Below, piece after piece: positions 17,293 through 25,079 of a DNA stretch of 38,006 nucleotides. The position numbers and the translations under genes were made by a program. The stretch is from Acidobacteriota bacterium (GTDB lineage: Bacteria > Acidobacteriota > Aminicenantia > JBFLYD01): positions 1 through 38,006 of the forward strand of contig JBFLYD010000061.1 of the NCBI GenBank assembly GCA_040756905.1. The letters are read 5' to 3'. Each line of letters starts with the position of its first letter. The first letter of the stretch is position 1. A model generated the notes under the pieces. That model did not search any database and was not told the DNA's origin. It was given only the letters and a program-made list of their open reading frames with translations.

Positions 17293-17469
17293 ATGATATT
17301 CTTATTGGAACCCATTACTTTATTCGATTTGTTAAATGGATTTGAAATTGGTCCAGATTCAGGAACAGCTTCATCTGCAGCAGGTGTATGTGCAGAATGG
17401 TGTGAGACTTATTGTAGAAGTTGGCAAGGTTGCGATGTCTGTTATGGATGGAAGAGCTGCGCGGGATAA
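17293..17469 (+). CDS. Six-Cys RiPP precursor peptide (sactipeptide/ranthipeptide-type candidate)
   Basis: A 58-residue peptide starting at the ATG 17293 behind a strong AAAGGAGGTGAAAAGAG ribosome site. The leader (residues 1-31) contains ITLFDLLNGFEIGPDSGTAS. The core (32-58) is VCAEWCETYCRSWQGCDVC followed by YGWKSCAG. Cys lie at 33, 37, 41, 47, 50 and 56, so it begins as a CxxxCxxxC repeat. Cys-rich cores next to a radical SAM/SPASM enzyme are typical substrates for Cys-to-alpha, beta or gamma-carbon thioether bonds. It is the first gene of module A; a hairpin and 54 bases separate it from the maturase gene. The sequence is too short for usual gene calling. The modification type is inferred from the neighbour, not proven. 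Confidence 0.75.
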   Translation: MIFLLEPITLFDLLNGFEIGPDSGTASSAAGVCAEWCETYCRSWQGCDVCYGWKSCAG

Positions 17470-17481
17470 AGAGTTGAGCCA

Positions 17482-17513
17482 AGAGAGGCGGGGTATAAGA
17501 ATCCCGTCTCTCT
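17482..17513 (+). terminator. Hairpin between precursor A and maturase gene
   Basis: AGAGAGGCGGGGT (17482-17494) pairs with ATCCCGTCTCTCT (17501-17513). It lies 12 bases after the precursor stop and ends 10 bases before the maturase ATG, without a U-tract. It likely acts as a partial terminator or 3' stabiliser that makes precursor mRNA more abundant than maturase mRNA. Confidence 0.55.
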
Positions 17514-17523
17514 AAAGAAAAAA

Positions 17524-18849
17524 ATGAAAGCTTCAAAATATAATTTATTTTTAGAGGAAAAAGAATACGTTCTTTTATATAACTTATTATCACTTGCTTT
17601 AGTCAAATTAGAGAGTGAAAGTGCTGAGATTATAAAGACCATATTAGAAAATAAAAGCGATTTACAAAAATTACAAAGCTCTGAATTGTATAAAAAATTA
17701 ATTTATGGAAAATTTTTGGTTGAAGACGATGTTGACGAACTTAAAATTCTAAAAGTTAGAAATATGCTCGGAAGGTTTTATAAAAGAAGTTTTGGTTTGA
17801 CAATTGCTCCAACTCTAAATTGCAATTTTAAATGCACATATTGTTACCAGAGAATTAAGAAAATCGACATGAGTGAACAAACGCAAGATGATTTAATAGA
17901 TTTTACTAAAAAAGCTTTAATAGACAAGATACTTTTTGGAGTTACATGGTACGGAGGAGAACCCCTTTTAACAGAGGACATTATTTTTAGATTATCTGAG
18001 AAATTTATTGAGATTTGTAATGAGAGTAAAATACCTTATTCTTCTGGAATTATAACTAACGGTTATTTATTAGATGATAGAATTATCGATAAATTAGAAA
18101 ATTACCAGATTAATAATATTCAAATAACAATGGATGGACCAAAGGATATTCATAATAACAGAAGGAAATTAGAGAATGGAGATCCTACCTTTGATAGAAT
18201 ATTGAATAATATAAAGAATCTATCCAATAAGACAAAGGTTAGAATTATTTTAAGAGTTAATATAGACAAAGAAAACTATGCAAGAGCACCAGAACTTTTA
18301 GAATTGTTAGAAAAAGAAGGGATATTAAAAAGAATAAATATTAGTTTTTCACCCGTTCTTGGTTACACAGAGACTTGTAGTAATTATGTGGATAAATGTT
18401 TTACAAGAAAAGAATATGCAGAATTGCAAATTAAATTTTCAAGAGAAGTCTTAGATAAAGATCCTATTATTAAAAAAATGCCCTCACCGAAACTTGGATA
18501 TTGCTCTGCGGATTCGTGGGCAAATTATGCAGTAGATCCAGAAGGGCTCTTATATAAATGCTGGACAGACATAGGAGAGAAAGAATGGTCTGTAGGAAAT
18601 ATTAAAGATAATATTGTTACAAGTAAATTATACGATTATCTCGGATGGGATCCCTTTGCATATGAGGAATGCGTGAAATGCTTATATCTGCCGATTTGTA
18701 TGGGAGGCTGCCCAAGAATTAGACTTGCGGGAAAAAAACCACCTGAAATGTGTGAATTATGGAAATATAATTTAAAGGAAATATTAAAATTGTTTTATCT
18801 TATTCATCAAAGAGAAGAGACACAGAAAAGTGATATTCCTAATAAGTGA
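17524..18849 (+). CDS. Radical SAM/SPASM peptide maturase
   Basis: A 441-residue enzyme. The N-terminal ~85 residues look like a RiPP recognition element or linker region that would bind the leader. The radical SAM motif CNFKCTYC lies at residues 100-107, followed by TWYGGEPLL. The C-terminal SPASM domain contains CSADSWANYAVDPEGLLYKC (about 324-343), then CVKCLYLPICMGGC (about 383-396) and PPEMC, enough cysteines for two auxiliary [4Fe-4S] clusters. This architecture is that of sactipeptide/ranthipeptide maturases such as AlbA and the CxxxC-repeat group. The substrate should be the six-Cys peptide immediately upstream. Two M16 peptidases and an exporter follow, an order like sboA-albA...albEF. 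It has no clear Shine-Dalgarno; translation may depend on the hairpin just upstream. Confidence 0.88.
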   Translation: MKASKYNLFLEEKEYVLLYNLLSLALVKLESESAEIIKTILENKSDLQKLQSSELYKKLIYGKFLVEDDVDELKILKVRNMLGRFYKRSFGLTIAPTLNCNFKCTYCYQRIKKIDMSEQTQDDLIDFTKKALIDKILFGVTWYGGEPLLTEDIIFRLSEKFIEICNESKIPYSSGIITNGYLLDDRIIDKLENYQINNIQITMDGPKDIHNNRRKLENGDPTFDRILNNIKNLSNKTKVRIILRVNIDKENYARAPELLELLEKEGILKRINISFSPVLGYTETCSNYVDKCFTRKEYAELQIKFSREVLDKDPIIKKMPSPKLGYCSADSWANYAVDPEGLLYKCWTDIGEKEWSVGNIKDNIVTSKLYDYLGWDPFAYEECVKCLYLPICMGGCPRIRLAGKKPPEMCELWKYNLKEILKLFYLIHQREETQKSDIPNK

Positions 18850-18926
18850 CCAAAAGTTATGAGGATTACTTTAAAGAGAGTAGGTATTAAAATTTTGAAT
18901 ATACATGGTATATAAAAACGAAAAAA

Positions 18927-20315
18927 ATGAAAAAAAGCAGACTTAGCAAAGTTACAATTATAAAAGTTCTATTTAAAACATTAATTTTTATTATTCTTAC
19001 AAATTTACCCTTTTTTGCACTCAGTGAATTTTATAAAGAATGGGAAGAAAAGATAATATGTAATACCCTTAGTAATGGTCTGAAAATTCTTATCCTTCCT
19101 AAGCACGAAACCTCTACTGTTTCTTTTCTCACATATGTCAATATTGGGAGTTTAGATGAAAAGCCATTGAAATCCGGCCTTGCCCATCTCGTGGAACACA
19201 TTTTGTTATTTGAAGGAACTGAGAGTGTTAGAATCTCCGATTGTGATTCAGAAAATATAAATATTCTACAAATACAAGGAGAAGGGGGTATTAATATTGA
19301 CGCAAAAACATCCCCAGATTGTACACTTTATTTTTGTAGTCTCCCTTCTGATAAAGTAGAATTGTTTATCAAATTCCAATCTGAAAGTCTTGTAAATCCT
19401 TCTTTGAGATCATTTTATCAAGAAAAAAATATAGTTCTTGAAGAGAAATTTCTTCATGATGAAAAATCACTTCAGAAGTTAAATGCTCTAATGCTTTCAG
19501 TAGCTTTTCTAAGGCATCCTTATAGAAACCCCATAGGAGGATATATATCTGATCTTGAGAATATTGAGATCAAGGATGTTTTAGATTTTGTTAAAAAAAA
19601 TTACATATCGAATAAAATACTACTGGCCATTGTAGGAGATGTAGATCCTCACCGAGTTATTAATTTAATTGCACATTATTTTAAATCTTTCAATCGAAAA
19701 GATTCTGCTAAAACTATTATCTCCGATGAACCTTTACAGAATGGCGAACGAAGAATAGAAGTGGAAAATTTAGATTACCCTGCTATTTTAATTGCATATC
19801 GTAGACCTAATGCCAATAATCCAGATGACCCTGTTTTTGATATCTTAGCTTCACTTTTTGCTGGCTATAGAAGCTCACTTCTTTATAAACAAATAGTAAT
19901 AGATGAGAAAATAGCCTCATCTGTTGTTTGTAATCCAAAATTCCCAGGGGCAAAATATTCTACGCTTTTCGTGTTTTGGGCATTTCCATTTTTAAATAAT
20001 TCTATTCCACAGATAGAATCCATAATTTATCAAAATATCGAAGACTTTAAAAGAAGACTTTTAACTGAAAATGAATTAAATAAAGCTAAGAATCATTTAT
20101 TAGCTAATTTTGAAAAAAAATTGCAATCAAATTTGGGAATAGCACAACGATTAGCTTATTTTGAAATGATAAAAGGGGATTGGAAAAAATTATTTCAATA
20201 TGAGAATGAAGTCAGAAATGTATCAATAAAAGATATTAAACGAGTTATAAATAAATTTTTTAATAAAAGAAATAGAGTTGTCGTTTTTACTGTTGATCCT
20301 GAAAAGGATGAGTAA
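18927..20315 (+). CDS. M16-family zinc peptidase, catalytic subunit
   Basis: A 462-residue M16 (insulinase-type) peptidase. An N-terminal hydrophobic segment (IIKVLFKTLIFIILTNLPFF, about 11-30) anchors or exports it. The inverted zinc motif HLVEH is at residues 87-91 (SGLAHLVEHILLFEGTE), and a downstream glutamate in NIVLEEKF (about 172) supplies the third ligand. The C-terminal M16 domain begins around 260. M16 enzymes that accompany peptide maturation genes, such as AlbE/AlbF and PqqF, cleave leader peptides. Its likely task is removal of the precursor A leader or degradation of the leader after export. The gene is followed, 27 bases later, by a related non-catalytic subunit, and the two probably form a heterodimer. 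Confidence 0.88.
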   Translation: MKKSRLSKVTIIKVLFKTLIFIILTNLPFFALSEFYKEWEEKIICNTLSNGLKILILPKHETSTVSFLTYVNIGSLDEKPLKSGLAHLVEHILLFEGTESVRISDCDSENINILQIQGEGGINIDAKTSPDCTLYFCSLPSDKVELFIKFQSESLVNPSLRSFYQEKNIVLEEKFLHDEKSLQKLNALMLSVAFLRHPYRNPIGGYISDLENIEIKDVLDFVKKNYISNKILLAIVGDVDPHRVINLIAHYFKSFNRKDSAKTIISDEPLQNGERRIEVENLDYPAILIAYRRPNANNPDDPVFDILASLFAGYRSSLLYKQIVIDEKIASSVVCNPKFPGAKYSTLFVFWAFPFLNNSIPQIESIIYQNIEDFKRRLLTENELNKAKNHLLANFEKKLQSNLGIAQRLAYFEMIKGDWKKLFQYENEVRNVSIKDIKRVINKFFNKRNRVVVFTVDPEKDE

Positions 20316-20342
20316 AATTGAAAATTATTTGTGGGAGTTAAA

Positions 20343-21764
20343 ATGAAAAGAATTAAATTGATTCTTTTTCCATTAATCTTTATTTTTCTTTCATTACCAT
20401 CGGATCCGAATATCAAAGACACAAGTAATATTCCTTCAAAAAAATTTGATATTCATTCAATTCGTCATCACGAATTTTCTAATGGAATGAAATTGCACCT
20501 TCTGAAAGTTGACAATTCTGAAAAAATTGAAATATTTGGTATTATAAGAGCAGGCTCTGTATTTGATCCTACCGATAAAATCGGATTAGCTACTATTGCT
20601 GGGGAAATGCTTAGAATGGGAGGTACAAAATATATTAATGCTAAAGTAATAGATGAAGAACTTGATTCATTGGGAACTAAACTTTTTATTAAGATTTCCT
20701 TAATTAATGGTCAGATAAGAATGAGTTGTAACAAAGATAACTTTAAACGTTCTTTGAAAATATTATCTGAAATCCTTATTAACCCATCATTTGAAACTGA
20801 TAGATTAAGTTTAGCCAAAAAAAATTTATTGGATTTTATGGAAAGAGAAAAAAAAGATCTTGATTCTTTAGCCTTTACTAAATTTCAAAAGCTTTTATAT
20901 GGGGAAAATAGTCCCTATGCAAGAACTCCAACTAAAGAGACAACAAATAATATTAAACAAGAAGACCTTTTTAAATTTTATAACCAATTTATTCACCCTA
21001 ATAATATTAGTTTAGCCATTTGGGGAAAATTTGATAAGGATGAGATAATAACCTCTTTCGAAGAAGTTTTTGGAAAATGGCCAAAGTCAATCAATAAAAA
21101 CCCTCCTTTCCCTGAAGTAAAGGTCAAAAGAGAGGCATCGGTTAATTTAATTGTGAAAGAAAATGTAAATCAATCAAAAATAAGAATAGGACATTTAGGC
21201 ATTATGTTAGATAAGGATAATCCTTATAATAAAGATTATATAGCTTTATTGATATTGGATTTATTATTTGGAGGACAATCATTTTCCTCAAGACTTTACC
21301 AAAAGATACGGTCAGAATTAGGGTTATCTTATGACATTTTCTCCATGTATTGGCCTTCTTTTTGTTATCCAGGAGCCTTCGTTATTTCTGCATCTACAAG
21401 AAGTAATACCACCGTAGAAACTATTCAATGCATTTTAAATGAATTAAATAAAATTTGTGAAGAACCCATTACCGATAAAGAAGTTAATCAAGTCAAAGAA
21501 TTTCTTATAAATTCATATGTTTTTCAATTTGATTCCCCAGAAAAAATATTAGCTCGCATTTTATATTATGAATATCAAGGGCTTCCATTGGATTATTTCC
21601 AATATATTATAAATGAAATACCAAATATAAATGCACAAGATGTAAAAGGAGCTGCTTTAAAATATCTTCATCCGGAATTGTTATGCATATTAGTAGTCGG
21701 AAATGAAAAGAAATTTGACAAACCATTGTCTTATATAGGAAAAGTTGACATTTTAAGTCAATAA
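20343..21764 (+). CDS. M16-family peptidase-like protein, non-catalytic subunit
   Basis: A 473-residue paralogue of the preceding gene with an N-terminal signal (IKLILFPLIFIFLSLPS). The position equivalent to HxxEH reads GLATIAGEMLRMGG, so the zinc ligands are absent. The C-terminal domain retains the YQKIRSELGLSYDIFSMYW segment that carries the substrate-binding Arg/Tyr pair of M16B partner subunits. A catalytic plus R/Y-bearing pair is the known M16B heterodimer plan. The ATG at 20343 is chosen because GGGAG lies five bases before it; the GTG at 20331 is the upstream extension. It is part of module A and should complete the leader peptidase. Loss of the zinc site is seen directly; pairing is inferred. 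Confidence 0.85.
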   Translation: MKRIKLILFPLIFIFLSLPSDPNIKDTSNIPSKKFDIHSIRHHEFSNGMKLHLLKVDNSEKIEIFGIIRAGSVFDPTDKIGLATIAGEMLRMGGTKYINAKVIDEELDSLGTKLFIKISLINGQIRMSCNKDNFKRSLKILSEILINPSFETDRLSLAKKNLLDFMEREKKDLDSLAFTKFQKLLYGENSPYARTPTKETTNNIKQEDLFKFYNQFIHPNNISLAIWGKFDKDEIITSFEEVFGKWPKSINKNPPFPEVKVKREASVNLIVKENVNQSKIRIGHLGIMLDKDNPYNKDYIALLILDLLFGGQSFSSRLYQKIRSELGLSYDIFSMYWPSFCYPGAFVISASTRSNTTVETIQCILNELNKICEEPITDKEVNQVKEFLINSYVFQFDSPEKILARILYYEYQGLPLDYFQYIINEIPNINAQDVKGAALKYLHPELLCILVVGNEKKFDKPLSYIGKVDILSQ

Positions 21765-21824
21765 ATATTGACTATGAGAGTTAGACTAAACGATAAAGAA
21801 AAAATTAATTAATAAGGAGGAGAT

Positions 21825-22973
21825 ATGAAATTAAAAATTGAGAAGAAAACCACTCTTATTTTACTAATTCTTTATTTCATCACTCCTTTTGCAACATCTG
21901 AAGAAAATGCTTATCCAATTATAAAGACCCCCAAAAATCCTCTTTATGGGAGTTACGAGCTTAAGCTGAGGAAGGATTTAATAATAGGGAATGAGTCTTA
22001 CGATCAATATCTATTTGGTTCAATTAATGGAATTGAAGTCAATGATAGATATATGTTTGTTTGTGATTCGAAAATGGTGAGGATCCAGGTTTATGATTTA
22101 AAGGGAAGATATGTTAGAACTATTGGGCGGAAAGGAAACGGACCAGGTGAATTCTTAATACCGAACACTTTTTGTGTAAGCAGAAATGGAAATATCTATG
22201 TTCACGATGTAATGAGGAGAAGAATGATAGTATTTGACCAAGAAGGTAACCATAAAAGGGATATAACATTAGAAAAAATTTTAGCAGGAAAATTTTATGT
22301 AGATGAAAATGGATATATTTATTCCTCTATCCTTGAATTCGAATCCGAAAATGACATGTATATCTATTTCATTAAGATGAATCCTCAAGGAAAATTGCAA
22401 AATATTTTCAGAAAAGAATTTTATTTGTCCCCAATTTTCGATACAACTTCTGGAAATAAGATGAGAATTTTTTATGATCATCCTTATCTGGCCAATTTAT
22501 ATTTCACTGTGACTAATGGAAATACATTAGTATTGATGAATTCCCTGGTTTATGAATTAGATTTCTTATCTCAAGATGGAAAGGTTTTAATGAAGATTGC
22601 AAAAGATGAAAAGAGCGAAAAAGTAAGCGAAGAAGAAAAGGAAGGGGTGTTTTCTGATAGATTTAAAGATACCCCTAAGAGCGTATTAAAAAATGTTACC
22701 TTTTCCAAGCAAAGACCTTATTCATCTAATATCCTGACGGATGAAACAGGGAGAATATATGTAGAAAGATTTAAACCTGTGACAGAAGAAGATAAGGGTT
22801 ATAGTTATGATATATTCAATAAAAAAGGTGAGTATTTATATCGATCGAAAATCGGTTTCATAGCCAACCTAATAAAAAATGGATACTTGTATAACATTTC
22901 AGTAAAAGAAGAAGCGGGGGAAATTAGAATTATTCGTTATAAGATTGAAAATTGGGGTGAAATGAGATTTTAG
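21825..22973 (+). CDS. Secreted six-bladed beta-propeller protein
   Basis: A 382-residue protein with a signal peptide (LILLILYFITPFATS) and NHL/six-bladed beta-propeller repeats: VNDRYMFVCDSKMVRIQVYD, LKGRYVRTIGRKGNGPGEF, VSRNGNIYVHDVMRRRMIVF and later DETGRIYVERF. The GRKGNGPGEF signature is typical of bacterial six-bladed propellers found near secreted peptides and ABC permeases. It has a strong ribosome site (AAGGAGG). Its place between peptidases and exporter suggests a periplasmic or outer-membrane role in module A, for example peptide binding or immunity. Another propeller occupies a comparable place in module B. The function of these proteins is not established. Confidence 0.82.
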   Translation: MKLKIEKKTTLILLILYFITPFATSEENAYPIIKTPKNPLYGSYELKLRKDLIIGNESYDQYLFGSINGIEVNDRYMFVCDSKMVRIQVYDLKGRYVRTIGRKGNGPGEFLIPNTFCVSRNGNIYVHDVMRRRMIVFDQEGNHKRDITLEKILAGKFYVDENGYIYSSILEFESENDMYIYFIKMNPQGKLQNIFRKEFYLSPIFDTTSGNKMRIFYDHPYLANLYFTVTNGNTLVLMNSLVYELDFLSQDGKVLMKIAKDEKSEKVSEEEKEGVFSDRFKDTPKSVLKNVTFSKQRPYSSNILTDETGRIYVERFKPVTEEDKGYSYDIFNKKGEYLYRSKIGFIANLIKNGYLYNISVKEEAGEIRIIRYKIENWGEMRF

Positions 22974-22980
22974 AAGGGAG

Positions 22981-23127
22981 ATGGGTATTTTTAATTTAAT
23001 TATAAAATGGGTGTTAAGAGCGGGAAGGGAGTTAAGTATTTACATATTAATAATTCGAGGAAGGGGCTTAACATCTTTAGTCGAGAATCTCTTGAGAAAG
23101 TTAAAAGATGATTTTGAATTATTTTGA
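22981..23127 (+). CDS. Possible 48-residue small protein
   Basis: An ATG follows directly after GAAGGGAG and opens a 48-codon frame (MGIFNLIIKWVLRAGRELSI, then YILIIRGRGLTSLVENLLR and an acidic end). It starts seven bases after the propeller stop, and its stop overlaps the TTG start of the exporter gene (TTGA). It fills the intergenic space exactly, which argues for translation and coupling. It is amphipathic and basic with no recognised family. It could instead be a chance frame or an altered leader for the exporter gene. The Shine-Dalgarno is unusually close to the ATG. Confidence 0.35.
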   Translation: MGIFNLIIKWVLRAGRELSIYILIIRGRGLTSLVENLLRKLKDDFELF

Positions 23128-24908
23128 AAGAAAGAAGATACAGTAATAAAATGTTAAATGTACAAAATAGAAAAGAGCGAAGTAAAAAATTAAAATTCTC
23201 ATCCCTGAAACTTCTCTTTCCCTATCTAAGAACGCACTGGAAAAAGGTTATTATAGCTTCCATCCTTATGATAATTCTCTCCCTTTTGGCCTTACCTACT
23301 CCATATCTAATGAAATACATTGTCGATGATGTCATTCTGGCTAAGAATATCAAGCTTCTAAATCTAATAATATTCCTTCTTATTGGGATTCAATTTTTCA
23401 AATTAATCTTTTCTTTTCTCACTAATTACCTTTTCTCTGTATTTAATCAGGAGATATTGGTAAAAATAAAAAAGGATCTATTTCATCGTTTATTACGCCT
23501 TCCCCTCTCATTCTTTGATTCGCAACAGACAGGGTATCTTTTATCAAGAATAGGGGAGGTAGAAGGACTTGGATTCTTTTTCTCCAATTCCATTGTCAGA
23601 ATCCTCATTGGAATCCTTGAATTTCTCTTCTGTCTATGGATTCTTCTCTACCTAAACTGGAGACTCACTCTTATATCGTTAATAGTTATTCCCTTTCTTT
23701 ACTTTGCGACTCGATTCTACTCAAGATCTATAAGGAAAACAAGTAGAGAGTTGATGGAGAAAGGAGCTAATCTTTCAAAGAGAATTCAGGAGTCTCTCTC
23801 AGGGGTTGAGGTGATTAAATCCTTTTCCGCCGAAGATCGAGAAACAACCAAGATACATATCTCCTTAGATGAGCTAAAACAAACAAGCATAAAAAGGAAT
23901 ATCCAGTTTACCATATCCTCAGAGATTCTATCTTTGATTGGAGCTCTTGGAGGATTTATCGTCCTATGGTACTCAGGATGGAAGATAATTAAGGGCTCTT
24001 TCACTATAGGGACATACATTGCCTTTTCAGCCTATTTAGCAAAACTCTATGGACCAACCCAGATCTTGGCTAACATAGGACTTACCCTTCAACCAGCTAT
24101 TACTACATTAAACAGAGTCTCAGAGCTATTTGAGCTCGGAGAGGAAGGAGAGGAAGGGATAAGAGTTTCGAAGCTAACAGGAGAGATTGAATTCAGGGAT
24201 GTCTATTTCAGCTATGATAGTAAAAAAGAGGGTGTTCTCAAGGGAATCACTCTCAAGATTAATCCAGGGGATAAGATTTTAATTGCAGGACCTAATGGCT
24301 CAGGTAAAAGTACAATAGTGAAACTAATCCTTGGACTTTATAAGATCGATAGAGGAAAGATAACTATAGATGGTCATGATATAAACACTCTTTCCCTTTC
24401 ATCTCTAAGAGAGAGGATCTCCTTTGTCTCTCAGAATGTATTTCTCTTTAATGACACAATAAGAAACAATATCCTTTACAGTAGACCCGATGCAAGTGAA
24501 ATGGAGGTAAAGGAAGCAGCAAAACTCTCTGGTGCTCATGAGTTTATCATGAATCTTGAAGATGGATTCAATACTCCAATTGGAGAGACAGGAAAGAAGC
24601 TATCAGGAGGAGAGAGGAAGAAGATATCCATTGCCAGAGCCATCCTCAAAGACTCAGACATAATCATTTTTGATGAGGCAACCTCAGAGCTTGATTCTGA
24701 ATCAGAGAGGAGAATTGAAGAGCTTATAACTGAGCACTTCAAATACAGAACTTGTATCATCATCTCCCACAGGGCATGGCGAACCAATTCTTTGAACAGG
24801 ATATATCTCTTAGGAGATGGAAGAGTTTTGGATCAGGGAAGCCATGATGAGCTCTCTCAGAGAAACCCATATTATCGTGAACTTCATCGGACTCAAGCAA
24901 GATCTTAA
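23124..24908 (+). CDS. ABC-type exporter (fused membrane and ATPase domains)
   Basis: A 594-residue ABC half-transporter. The membrane domain covers about 35-340 with six hydrophobic helices (first ASILMIILSLLALPTPYLM). The ATPase domain has Walker A GPNGSGKST (about 390), signature KLSGGERKK (about 491), Walker B IIIFDEATSELD (about 512) and switch IISHRAWRT. There is no N-terminal C39 peptidase domain, so leader removal is left to the M16 pair. In module A it should export the mature peptide. The frame opens at a TTG (23124) overlapping the preceding small frame; the first ATG is at 23151 and neither has a good ribosome site. Its codon and base use look somewhat less AT-rich than the flanking genes, suggesting a different history. 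Confidence 0.88.
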   Translation: MKERRYSNKMLNVQNRKERSKKLKFSSLKLLFPYLRTHWKKVIIASILMIILSLLALPTPYLMKYIVDDVILAKNIKLLNLIIFLLIGIQFFKLIFSFLTNYLFSVFNQEILVKIKKDLFHRLLRLPLSFFDSQQTGYLLSRIGEVEGLGFFFSNSIVRILIGILEFLFCLWILLYLNWRLTLISLIVIPFLYFATRFYSRSIRKTSRELMEKGANLSKRIQESLSGVEVIKSFSAEDRETTKIHISLDELKQTSIKRNIQFTISSEILSLIGALGGFIVLWYSGWKIIKGSFTIGTYIAFSAYLAKLYGPTQILANIGLTLQPAITTLNRVSELFELGEEGEEGIRVSKLTGEIEFRDVYFSYDSKKEGVLKGITLKINPGDKILIAGPNGSGKSTIVKLILGLYKIDRGKITIDGHDINTLSLSSLRERISFVSQNVFLFNDTIRNNILYSRPDASEMEVKEAAKLSGAHEFIMNLEDGFNTPIGETGKKLSGGERKKISIARAILKDSDIIIFDEATSELDSESERRIEELITEHFKYRTCIIISHRAWRTNSLNRIYLLGDGRVLDQGSHDELSQRNPYYRELHRTQARS

Positions 24909-25079
24909 ACTTATTTTCCCCATCAATCCATTGTGCCTTATTGACATGAGAAATATTTTTAATCAGAATAATTTATATTATTGAGTAATAAATGAAACTT
25001 TTTTGCTAAGTAGAGAGTCTTAATTAATGAATACAATTGCAAGAAAGTGAGGGGAATTTAAGAGAAGGATTTTATAAAA

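Noticed and set aside
17315-17593. Minus-strand frame of 92 codons over precursor A
   Set aside because: It is antisense to the six-Cys precursor and its ribosome site, spans the hairpin, and has no Shine-Dalgarno; it is a shadow.
20331-20342. GTG start for the second M16 gene
   Set aside because: GGGAG inside this stretch is the ribosome site for the ATG at 20343, which begins a clean signal peptide.
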